Of a stretch of DNA of 22,298 bases, positions 1 to 6,386 are shown in pieces (positions within the stretch are counted from its first letter, which is position 1; each line of letters opens with the position of its first letter). Position numbers and translations under genes: made by a program. This stretch comes from Desulfotignum sp. GTDB lineage: Bacteria; Desulfobacterota; Desulfobacteria; Desulfobacterales; Desulfobacteraceae. The notes under the pieces are model-generated. The model was given only the letters and a program-made list of their open reading frames with translations. It made no database searches and was not told the origin of the DNA. The stretch spans positions 1 through 22,298 of the forward strand of contig JAIPDY010000021.1 in assembly GCA_021737445.1 (NCBI GenBank). The letters run 5' to 3'.

Positions 1-864
1 AAAGGCGGTCATGGCAATGGCCAGGGCGATGGTAAGGTCCCGCATGACAACCCCGAACACCATGGCAATGGCATCTTCCCGGTTAAAGAGGAGTCGGCCG
101 GCAATGGTCAGCAGAATATAGGAGATCAGGTAAAAAATAAACAGCGGGATCAGAATGATGAGGATGTCTCCCGGATTGGCGATAATATGTTTTGCCTTGA
201 GGGAGATGGCCAGAAATGCGATCAAAACCACCCCCAGGGCTGAAAACGGGGGGAATTTTGGTTTGATCCGTTCATTCCATGCCTTGATGCCGAATTTTTT
301 CATTCCATATGCCTGGGTGAGCAGCCCCATCACAAGTGGCAGAAACACAAAAATGGCAATCTGTTTGAACATATGGAGCATATGGACTTCGATGGTTGTC
401 CCCATGAATACCTTTGTATAAACAGGTGCGGCAAGGGAACCGATAACCAGTCCGAAAACCACCATTTTGATGGCTGCTTCCTTACTCCCCTTTGCAAACC
501 CGGTCCAGGAAATGGTCATGCCGGAGGTGGGAAGAACCCCGATGAGAAACAGTCCCACCGCCCAGAGGCCGTATTTGGGGTCCTGACCCGACAGCAGCAG
601 CCTGCCGATAATAAATGCCAGCAGCGGTACAAGGACAAAATTGATCACCTGGGTGGCGGTCTGGAGCTTGAGATCACGGCCCTTGAAAATGGTTTTGACA
701 TTCAGGGTCACCATCATGGGGTAGACCATGACAAAGGTAACCGGAATAATGAACTGCTTCAATGCGGTTGCATCAAACAGGCAGCCGAAAATGAGACCGG
801 CTGCCATGGAGACCGGGATGGTCCATACCAGGTTTTTTTGAATATATGTCAACGCTTTTATCAT
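1..864 (-). CDS. BASS/ACR3-like permease (bile acid:sodium symporter superfamily), 3' end off the window
   Basis: Reading leftward from an ATG at 864, an open frame of 288 codons continues past the left edge, so the C-terminus is missing. The protein is a chain of hydrophobic helices typical of the BASS/ACR3 superfamily, which exports arsenite or imports organic anions with sodium. A segment around residues 105-125 (LPTSGMTISWTGFAKGS) sits where ACR3 arsenite pumps carry their conserved APCTAM helix break. Here the Cys is absent, so the substrate is uncertain and arsenite export should not be assumed. The start codon overlaps the stop of the upstream 68-aa gene (ATGA), which indicates translational coupling. 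It is the last visible gene of a thioredoxin/B-box/permease operon. Family assignment is fairly secure; substrate is unknown. Confidence 0.8.
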   Translation of the reverse strand, partial: MIKALTYIQKNLVWTIPVSMAAGLIFGCLFDATALKQFIIPVTFVMVYPMMVTLNVKTIFKGRDLKLQTATQVINFVLVPLLAFIIGRLLLSGQDPKYGLWAVGLFLIGVLPTSGMTISWTGFAKGSKEAAIKMVVFGLVIGSLAAPVYTKVFMGTTIEVHMLHMFKQIAIFVFLPLVMGLLTQAYGMKKFGIKAWNERIKPKFPPFSALGVVLIAFLAISLKAKHIIANPGDILIILIPLFIFYLISYILLTIAGRLLFNREDAIAMVFGVVMRDLTIALAIAMTAF

Positions 865-1067
865 GACAGGTTTTCCTTTACGTATGTTTGCCGGCTGTCT
901 GTATCGTCAAACCCTTTTTTTGATACAAAGTGAATGGGGCAGGAGGGCCGGAATTTACAATAAATATCCGGGTCACGGCATGTCAGACACTGGTCGCACA
1001 AATAGATGTTGTGTTTCATGCAAAGGTAACTGGTTTGTCTTTCTGGATGGTTCACACATCTGCCCAT
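861..1067 (-). CDS. Small Cys/His-rich B-box-like zinc-binding protein (68 aa)
   Basis: A 68-aa protein with a dense metal-ligand pattern: C4, H7, C16, H19, C24, C27, C30, C37, C43 and H46. The spacing resembles a prokaryotic B-box-type zinc finger. There is no signal peptide or membrane segment, so it is probably cytosolic. The start at 1067 is preceded by a strong Shine-Dalgarno (AGGAGG, about 4 nt away). Its stop overlaps the start of the permease gene by ATGA, and the thioredoxin stop lies only 25 nt upstream. Such a position suggests a metal- or thiol-binding accessory to the permease or thioredoxin, but this is inference; the family has no function I can name. Whether the ligand is zinc or a metalloid cannot be told from the sequence. 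Confidence 0.75.
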   Translation of the reverse strand: MGRCVNHPERQTSYLCMKHNIYLCDQCLTCRDPDIYCKFRPSCPIHFVSKKGFDDTDSRQTYVKENLS

Positions 1068-1092
1068 ATTTCCTCCTGGCGTATTGGTTGCA

Positions 1093-1404
1093 CTATGGTT
1101 TTTTTGTCAGAACAGCATCTAAGTTTTTTTCCAGGGTTTCCAGGGACTGTACCCCCACAAACCGCTTTATTTCCCTGCCCTGATCGAACAAGATCAGGGT
1201 GGGGATACTCTGGACCATATAATGGGTGGCCACAGCAGGCTGGGAATCGATATCTATTTCCACAATGGCTGCCTTGTCTTTGTACTTTTCTTTCAGCTTG
1301 CTGATGACCGGCGCCATCTGCCTGCATGGCCCGCACCAGGGGGCACTGAAATCCACCAGTGCCACCTTGTCTTTTATATTAGGTACAAATTTTGTGATAT
1401 CCAT
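1093..1404 (-). CDS. trx: Thioredoxin (WCGPC), 103 aa
   Basis: Cytosolic thiol-disulfide reductant with the canonical fold. The active site WCGPC is at residues 23-27 and the conserved cis-proline in SIPTL is near residue 68. The chosen ATG at 1404 gives 103 aa, normal for thioredoxin, and has an AAGGA Shine-Dalgarno 8 nt upstream. An in-frame ATG at 1470 would add 22 charged residues without a ribosome site and is less likely. It is the first gene of a minus-strand operon with a B-box-like protein and a BASS/ACR3-like permease. This suggests a role in supplying reducing power for a substrate of that permease (inference). A 12-bp direct repeat covers its start codon. The fold is certain; the specific partner is not. 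Confidence 0.93.
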   Translation of the reverse strand: MDITKFVPNIKDKVALVDFSAPWCGPCRQMAPVISKLKEKYKDKAAIVEIDIDSQPAVATHYMVQSIPTLILFDQGREIKRFVGVQSLETLEKNLDAVLTKKP

Positions 1405-1415
1405 TTGTGATATCC
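1391..1415 (-). repeat. 12-bp direct repeat over the thioredoxin start
   Basis: GGATATCACAAA (minus-strand reading) occurs twice, at 1404-1415 and 1391-1402, separated by one base. One copy contains part of the Shine-Dalgarno and the other contains the first codons of the thioredoxin gene. Each copy includes the palindrome GATATC. It may be a duplication by slippage or a binding site affecting translation. Confidence 0.6.
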
Positions 1416-1472
1416 TTTTGCTTTGTGTGTCTGCCTCTTTGCTCCTGCTTCCGGTATGAATCACAACCATGA

Positions 1473-1481
1473 ATTATATCA
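1473..1481 (-). promoter_or_regulatory. Extended -10 promoter for the thioredoxin operon
   Basis: On the minus strand the sequence TGATATAAT matches an extended -10 box exactly (TGnTATAAT). It lies about 70 nt upstream of the thioredoxin ATG. No good -35 box is seen at 16-18 bp, which is acceptable for an extended -10 promoter. This is a motif match only. Confidence 0.45.
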
Positions 1482-1612
1482 AGATTCGTGCCAGAAAGCA
1501 GCATGCTCTTGAAACCATGACCAAAACAGTCAGGAATCAGGTTTTACCCATGGTCACCCGGGCGGGATACAGGCCGCAAAATGCCGTTACCTTGTCACGG
1601 GTGTGTTTCAGA

Positions 1613-1834
1613 TCATAACGGTAACGTTATAGGGGGAGGGTGCTGAGGTTTTTCCCTTATCTGGATATCAAGCAAGATTTTTTTCAGCTTGGCATGCAGG
1701 GGCATTCGGAATACATTGCGGCCTGCGGAAAGCATGAGCATGTTCCGGGGTTGCATCAGGATCATCAAGGTGGTGATCAGCGAACTGAAGGATATTACCA
1801 CATTGGCACCGGTAAAAGCGGTTGTACAGTTCAT
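1613..1834 (-). pseudogene. Remnant of a potassium-channel RCK domain (second-copy fragment)
   Basis: The minus strand encodes a 73-residue open stretch. Over roughly 1649-1816 it closely matches residues 463-519 of the tandem-RCK channel encoded at 4420-6135. Shared blocks include FSSL, MLMLS, NVFRMPLHAKL and DIQIREK. About three quarters of residues are identical by eye, with one residue deleted, and the DNA is also clearly similar. Similarity stops abruptly on both sides: the pore, the Rossmann domains and the last ~50 residues are missing. The remainder (after IREK) runs into unrelated residues and a stop. It is best read as a decayed duplicate of the channel gene rather than a functional small protein. 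It lies in the same orientation as the intact gene, with the DUF1538 operon between the two copies. Confidence 0.8.
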
Positions 1835-1862
1835 GACACAGTTTCATAAAAGTAATAATGAC

Positions 1863-1891
1863 TTGACAAAAAAAAAGGCCAACTTTAGGAT
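1863..1891 (+). promoter_or_regulatory. Sigma70-type promoter of the DUF1538-PII-CBS operon
   Basis: TTGACA (1863-1868) and TAGGAT (1886-1891) are separated by exactly 17 bp, a near-consensus housekeeping promoter. Predicted transcription starts near 1898 and leaves a leader of about 105 nt before the ATG at 2005. Motif-based. Confidence 0.65.
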
Positions 1892-2004
1892 GCAGGAGGC
1901 CATCAGGTCCTGTGGGCTTCAGATGCCGGTGTTTGCGGCCGTGTTTTCGACAGGATAAATGATAACAGCGCTATTGCCGACAATGTGCCACAGCATCATA
2001 TATT

Positions 2005-2742
2005 ATGAAGCTTTTAACCTTTATCCTTCAAAAAGTAAAAACCGCTGTAACGGATCTGCTGCCCATTATCCTGGTGATTGCATTTTTTCAGATTGTTGTT
2101 ATCAGACAACCCCTGCCCCACCTGGGAGAGGTGATTTTCGGGGCACTGCTTGTGGTGGCAGGGCTGGTTCTTTTTGTTCAGGGGCTTGAAATGGGACTGT
2201 TTCCCATCGGAGAAGCCATGGCGTATGCTTTGGCCAGAAAAGGCAGCCTTTTCTGGCTGCTGCTCTTTGCCTTTGCCCTGGGGTTTTCCACCACCATTGC
2301 CGAGCCGGCCCTGATTGCCGTGGCAGCCGAAGCCGCTGATATCGCAGGCAAAGGGGGGTTGATCGATCCGGATGAAAAATCTTTGACCACCTATGCCTTA
2401 GGGCTTCGTATCAGTGTGGCGGTTTCCGTGGGCCTGGCCATCCTGGTGGGGGTCATCCGGATACTGAAAGGCTGGCCCATCCATTATCTGATCATCGCCG
2501 GATATGTGGTGGTGATGCTCATGACCATCATCGCCCCTGAAGAGATCATCGGCATTGCCTATGATGCCAGCGGGGTGACCACTTCCACCATCACTGTACC
2601 TCTTGTGGCGGCCCTGGGCGTGGGACTGGCATCTTCCATCCGGGGCAGAAGTCCGCTCCTGGACGGATTCGGCCTGATTGCTTTCGCCTCGCTGCTGCCC
2701 ATGATTTTTGTCATGGGATACGGGCTGCTTATTTTCAATTAA
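2005..2742 (+). CDS. DUF1538 family integral membrane protein, first copy (245 aa)
   Basis: A hydrophobic polytopic membrane protein of the DUF1538 family, whose function is not established. Two glycine/threonine-rich signatures stand out: GFSTTIAEPALIAVA at residues 93-107 and ASGVTTSTITVPLVAALG at 188-205. Each lies in one half of the protein, as in transporters with two pseudo-symmetric halves. ATG 2005 is the only in-frame ATG after the stop at 1963, but it lacks a clear Shine-Dalgarno. It is the first gene of a plus-strand operon with a second DUF1538 gene, a PII-like gene and a CBS gene. Both latter families bind nucleotides, so I infer a regulated transporter or channel subunit in the inner membrane. 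The substrate is unknown. Family recognition is strong; function is inferred. Confidence 0.85.
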   Translation: MKLLTFILQKVKTAVTDLLPIILVIAFFQIVVIRQPLPHLGEVIFGALLVVAGLVLFVQGLEMGLFPIGEAMAYALARKGSLFWLLLFAFALGFSTTIAEPALIAVAAEAADIAGKGGLIDPDEKSLTTYALGLRISVAVSVGLAILVGVIRILKGWPIHYLIIAGYVVVMLMTIIAPEEIIGIAYDASGVTTSTITVPLVAALGVGLASSIRGRSPLLDGFGLIAFASLLPMIFVMGYGLLIFN

Positions 2743-2761
2743 CAAAAGAAGGGGACCGCCT

Positions 2762-3556
2762 TTGGAATTTTTAATGGATTTCGTGAAAATACTGGCTGCC
2801 ACAGGCAGGGATGTGCTGCCGATCATCCTTTTGATCGGGGGATTTCAGCTGCTGGTCCTGCGCCAGCCCATTCCCCACTTGGGCCGTGTGCTGGTGGGCG
2901 GTGTGTATGTGGTGATCGGGCTGGCCCTGTTCCTGGCCGGTCTTGAAAAAGCATTGTTTCCTTTAGGAAAAATCATGGCTGCTCAGTTGTCAGACCCGAT
3001 TTTTATATACGGCACGCAGGATCAGCCGGCCCTGGCTGACTGGAGCGCCTATGGATGGGTGTATCTGTTCGCCGCCATGATCGGATTTGCCACCACCATA
3101 GCTGAACCGTCCCTCATTGCCGTGGCCTACAAGGCCAGTGAGGTGTCCATGGGCACCATCAGCCAGTGGGGACTGCGGATTACAGTCGCCATCGGGGTGG
3201 CTGCGGGCATCAGTCTCGGCACATTCCGCATTGTCACCGGCACCCCCCTTTACCTGTACATTCTCGTGGGGTATATAATGGTAATTTTACTGACCCTGGT
3301 TGCCCCGAAAAATATCATCGCACTGGCCTATGATTCCGGCGGGGTAACCACCTCCACCGTTACCGTACCCCTTGTGGCGGCCCTGGGCCTTGGCCTTGCA
3401 TCCACCGTGCCGGGCCGCAATCCCGCCCTGGACGGGTTCGGGCTCATTGCCTTTGCCAGCCTTTTTCCCATCATATCGGTGCTGGGATATGCCCAGCTGG
3501 CCGTATGGATAACCCATCGTAAAACCAGAACAGCGGAGAAAACCTATGCGGTTTAA
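2762..3556 (+). CDS. DUF1538 family integral membrane protein, second copy (264 aa)
   Basis: A paralogue of the preceding gene with the same signatures: FATTIAEPSLIAVA near residues 109-122 and GGVTTSTVTVPLVAALG at 193-209. A TTG start at 2762 is preferred because a GAAGGGG Shine-Dalgarno lies 7 nt upstream. With this start the two paralogues align from residue 1 (D17 matches D17 before LPII). An ATG at 2774 would be too far from that ribosome site. Relative to the first copy there is a longer hydrophilic segment before the first signature (residues about 76-97). The gene begins 20 nt after copy 1 and overlaps the PII-like gene by 11 nt, so the two membrane proteins probably form a complex regulated by it (inference). 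Confidence 0.83.
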   Translation: MEFLMDFVKILAATGRDVLPIILLIGGFQLLVLRQPIPHLGRVLVGGVYVVIGLALFLAGLEKALFPLGKIMAAQLSDPIFIYGTQDQPALADWSAYGWVYLFAAMIGFATTIAEPSLIAVAYKASEVSMGTISQWGLRITVAIGVAAGISLGTFRIVTGTPLYLYILVGYIMVILLTLVAPKNIIALAYDSGGVTTSTVTVPLVAALGLGLASTVPGRNPALDGFGLIAFASLFPIISVLGYAQLAVWITHRKTRTAEKTYAV

Positions 3557-3893
3557 ACTCATTTTATCCACGGTAAAAGCCGAAATTACCGACAAGATTG
3601 TGGATGCCGTCAAAAAAGAGGGGGCCACCGGCGCCACCATCATTCCCGCCAGAGGGACCGGCATCAAAGAGGCAAAAACGTTTTTCGGCCTGACCCTGGA
3701 GGCCCAGACCGATATCATCATGCTGCTGGCGGAAGAACATGTGGCGGAAAAACTGTTGACCGTCATAAAAACAGCCGGAGAATTCGGCAAACCCGGGACC
3801 GGCATTGCGTTCATGCTGCCGGTGGAGCATGTGGTGGGCCTGGAAAGCCAGATTGAAAAATTCAGGCAAAAGGCCCGGGACAGTTACCTGTAA
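3546..3893 (+). CDS. PII-like (GlnB-superfamily) signalling protein (115 aa)
   Basis: Length and fold pattern match the PII superfamily, cytosolic trimers that bind adenine nucleotides and often clamp onto membrane transporters. The T-loop region follows residue 36 (RGTGIKEAKTFFG), and the B-loop is EFGKPGTGIAF at 79-89. It lacks the uridylylated Tyr51 context of classic GlnB/GlnK, so it is a PII-like protein and not a standard nitrogen regulator. The ATG overlaps the end of the second DUF1538 gene by 11 nt and has a GGAG Shine-Dalgarno, so translation is coupled. This mirrors amtB-glnK gene pairs, where PII sits beside the transporter it controls. I infer that it gates the DUF1538 proteins; the ligand is unknown. 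Confidence 0.85.
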   Translation: MRFKLILSTVKAEITDKIVDAVKKEGATGATIIPARGTGIKEAKTFFGLTLEAQTDIIMLLAEEHVAEKLLTVIKTAGEFGKPGTGIAFMLPVEHVVGLESQIEKFRQKARDSYL

Positions 3894-3933
3894 TCACCTG
3901 ATTACATTATTTTTATCTAAAGGAAGGCAATGT

Positions 3934-4338
3934 ATGGAACCGGATAAACCAAAAATCGTTCGGGTCAGGGATGTGATGCACAAGGGGATCATCTCCATTG
4001 ACGGCATGGCCACCACCCGCGAAGCAGTCAAAAAAATGAAGGACAACAACGTATTCTCTCTTCTGGTGAACAAACGGGATGCGGATGATGCATGGGGCAT
4101 CCTGGTATCCCAGGATATTGTCAAAGGTGCGATACTCCCGGGCCGGTCCTTGGATGAGGTGAATGTGTATGAAGTGATGACCAAACCGGTGATCACCGTA
4201 CCGGCGGACATGGATATCCGTTATGCAGTGCGGCTTATCTACCGGGCCGGTATCCGCCGGGCACCGGTGGAGGAAAAAGGGGAGCTTGTTGGGATGATCT
4301 CTTTGATATCGTTAATCCTTGATGAAAACGTGTTTTGA
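3934..4338 (+). CDS. Two-CBS-domain protein (134 aa)
   Basis: A stand-alone Bateman module. The first CBS motif spans roughly residues 8-68 (VRDVMHKGIISID ... ILVSQDIV) and the second 75-131 (VYEVMTKPVITVPADM ... LVGMISLISL). Such pairs bind AMP, ATP or related adenosine ligands and report energy status to a partner protein. ATG 3934 has an AAAGGAAGG Shine-Dalgarno about 7 nt upstream; longer in-frame starts overlap the PII-like gene and lack such a site. It is the last gene of the operon, 40 nt after the PII-like gene. With the PII-like protein this gives the membrane pair two separate potential nucleotide sensors. There is no catalytic domain, so a regulatory role is most likely (inference). 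Confidence 0.88.
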   Translation: MEPDKPKIVRVRDVMHKGIISIDGMATTREAVKKMKDNNVFSLLVNKRDADDAWGILVSQDIVKGAILPGRSLDEVNVYEVMTKPVITVPADMDIRYAVRLIYRAGIRRAPVEEKGELVGMISLISLILDENVF

Positions 4339-4419
4339 AATACCACCCCGCTGTGACCGGTGATGATGAATATCCCGGGAGCTTGACGGCAAGTATGGAA
4401 GATATCGGCTGTCTGCTGT

Positions 4420-6135
4420 TTATTTTTCCGATGCTGCCGGATATTTTTCGATAAACGTTTTTTCTGCGCCGGCAGTGCCGATGAGCACCAGTTCATCCCC
4501 TTTTTCAAGGACGATGGCCGGGTCCGGGTTGATAATCAGGTTTTCATTTTTTTTGACTGCCACCACACTGCACCCGGTTTTTTCCCTGATCTGGATATCG
4601 ATCAAGGATTTGTTTTCCAGCTTGGCATGCAACGGCATCCGGAATACATTGAGACCTTCTGAAAGCATCAGCATCTTCTGGGGCTGAATCAGGTTCATGA
4701 TGGTGGTGGTGAGCAGGGAACTGAAAGACATCACCAGGTTGGCCCCGGCCCGGTGCAGGGTGTTGATGTTTCTGTCCAGGCTTGCCCGGCTGATGATCTG
4801 CACATCCGGCCGCAGACGGCGGCAGTAAATGGTCAGGTAGATGTTCAGGTTGTCGTCATGGGTGGTAATGATGATTGACGGGGTTTTTTCCAGGCCGGCT
4901 TCGATCAGGGTATTGCGGTCGGCAGCACTCCCATGGATAAAGTTGGGGTGCTTATCTGCAATACCGGGTTTTTTTTCCACCACGCAAAAAGCAACCTTCC
5001 GGATACGCAGGGCCTCTGCCACTGCCTGGCCCACCCGGCCGCCGCCCAGCACCACCACCGGGCGGCGGGTATCAGTCTCTTTGTTATCGGCCAAAGCAAT
5101 GGAGCCGTCAAACTGTTCCAGCTGTTCTTTTGTCCCGGCCAGCACCAGCACTGTGGATTCCGTGATCCGGGTATCAGGGGTGGGAATATGAAATTTGCCC
5201 TGTTCCCAGATCCCAACGGCTGTCACGCCGCAGATTTCCCGCAAACGGCTTTCCGCCATAGTTTTCCCCTGGAGCCAGGTCCGCATGACCGGGGCTTCGG
5301 CAATCAGCAGGTCATCAAACTGCCCGATGATATTGGCCTGCATGTCGATTCCCAGAACCCGGCGGGACAGTGCTCTGCCCAGCATCTGGGTAAACTGGAA
5401 AACATGGGTGCTGCCGGCCATTTTGAGAATATCCAGGGAGTCTTCCAGATCGGCATTGGTCACGGTTTTCACTCTGTCATTGGTTTCCCGGATGGTGTAA
5501 ATGATGTTGGTGCTGGCAATGTCATCATTTAAGACCACCACCAGTGCGGCCTGGTCAATGCGCAGGCGGCGGTAGGTATCAGGGTCATCCAGTTCACCCA
5601 CCACCACACGATAGCCCTGGTCATATAAATCCAGGGCATCCTGAAGCCCGGATGTGAGAATTACATAGGCAAATCCGTATTGGTTGAGCTTTTCAATGAG
5701 CGTGACAGCAACAGCATCGAAATAGGTGAGAATCACATGCCCGGACATGGTGTCAGGAACGGATCGGGGTGCCCGTGCCTTGTTCTGTTCCTCCAGCCAC
5801 GGGGCATAAAAGAACTGAATAAAGGTAAAGGGCAGCATTACCAGTAAAAAAACAATGCCGCTGAACAATACCACTATGGAAAAAAGGCGGCCTATATCGC
5901 TGTGAAAGGTAATATCACCGAATCCCAGGGTGGACATGGTGGTCAAGGTCCAGTAAAATCCGGTTATCCAGCTGTATTGACGGCCTTCATACACCATCAG
6001 TACATGAAACAGCACCGAGAACAGGGTAAAGAGAGACGCCAGTATCAACCCGAATTTGATCAGAATCCAGCCATTGCTTTTTTTTCTGCCGGTTTTAAAA
6101 ATAATGGCCAGCTGGGTTGCCATGGTTTTGAGCAT
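4420..6135 (-). CDS. Two-TM potassium channel with tandem RCK (TrkA-N/TrkA-C) domains (571 aa)
   Basis: A potassium channel subunit. TM1 is about residues 22-47, the pore helix carries the filter TLGFGD at 69-74, and TM2 is about 82-108. Two cytoplasmic RCK units follow: RCK1 from about 131 and RCK2 from about 357. RCK2 has an intact Rossmann motif (VVLGGGRVGQ, with acidic E387 at the end of strand 2), expected to bind a nucleotide. The matching RCK1 position reads ILTYFDAVAV and has lost GxGxxG. Tandem-RCK two-TM channels such as GsuK form tetramers gated by cytoplasmic ligands. The ATG at 6135 has an AAGGA site about 10 nt upstream. It converges with the DUF1538 operon, leaving 81 bp between stops. 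A truncated copy of its RCK2 C-terminal part lies at 1613-1834. Confidence 0.92.
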   Translation of the reverse strand: MLKTMATQLAIIFKTGRKKSNGWILIKFGLILASLFTLFSVLFHVLMVYEGRQYSWITGFYWTLTTMSTLGFGDITFHSDIGRLFSIVVLFSGIVFLLVMLPFTFIQFFYAPWLEEQNKARAPRSVPDTMSGHVILTYFDAVAVTLIEKLNQYGFAYVILTSGLQDALDLYDQGYRVVVGELDDPDTYRRLRIDQAALVVVLNDDIASTNIIYTIRETNDRVKTVTNADLEDSLDILKMAGSTHVFQFTQMLGRALSRRVLGIDMQANIIGQFDDLLIAEAPVMRTWLQGKTMAESRLREICGVTAVGIWEQGKFHIPTPDTRITESTVLVLAGTKEQLEQFDGSIALADNKETDTRRPVVVLGGGRVGQAVAEALRIRKVAFCVVEKKPGIADKHPNFIHGSAADRNTLIEAGLEKTPSIIITTHDDNLNIYLTIYCRRLRPDVQIISRASLDRNINTLHRAGANLVMSFSSLLTTTIMNLIQPQKMLMLSEGLNVFRMPLHAKLENKSLIDIQIREKTGCSVVAVKKNENLIINPDPAIVLEKGDELVLIGTAGAEKTFIEKYPAASEK

Positions 6136-6185
6136 CGATATGTTTTCCTTATCCTTTTTCGGCCAAACTGATAATTTTCATCTGT

Positions 6186-6214
6186 TTTATACCATACTGT
6201 CCCTTCAGAACCAA
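6186..6214 (-). promoter_or_regulatory. Probable promoter of the potassium channel gene
   Basis: On the minus strand TTGGTT (6209-6214) and TATAAA (6186-6191) are separated by 17 bp, upstream of the channel ATG at 6135. This is a reasonable sigma70-type match in the 251-bp divergent region shared with the EamA gene. I did not find an equally good promoter for the plus strand there. Confidence 0.45.
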
Positions 6215-6386
6215 TGGTTTTCACTTCAACTCCTGTTAAAGGACGCTGTACTGTTCATGCTGCCGGTTGCGCATGCACAGGGCTGAAAATTGGTTTGCTT
6301 TTGTCCAAAAGGGTATTGTATAAAACAGGTTTACAGGCTGATATAAAAACCAGGTGTTGAATTGACCGGAAGAAAAAAAGACATAA

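Larger units (their letters stand above)
1405..2004. other. 600-bp intergenic region with channel remnant and divergent promoters
   Basis: The span between the thioredoxin start and the first DUF1538 gene has no intact recognisable gene. It holds the extended -10 promoter for the minus operon, the channel remnant and the sigma70 promoter for the plus operon. Between about 1490 and 1612 I see nothing recognisable. Short open frames at 1469-1618 and 1923-1958 have no supporting features. Confidence 0.6.

Noticed and set aside
373..933. 186-codon plus-strand ORF at the left end
   Set aside because: It is antisense to the BASS/ACR3-like permease, which has a clear multi-helix membrane pattern and coupled start.
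1469..1618. 49-codon plus-strand ORF upstream of the channel remnant
   Set aside because: There is no recognisable family or ribosome site, and it overlaps the promoter of the thioredoxin operon. It may be chance or part of decayed sequence.
1959..2189. 76-codon plus-strand ORF overlapping the start of the first DUF1538 gene
   Set aside because: It is out of frame with the conserved membrane protein and its sequence has no membrane or family pattern; at most its start might affect translation.
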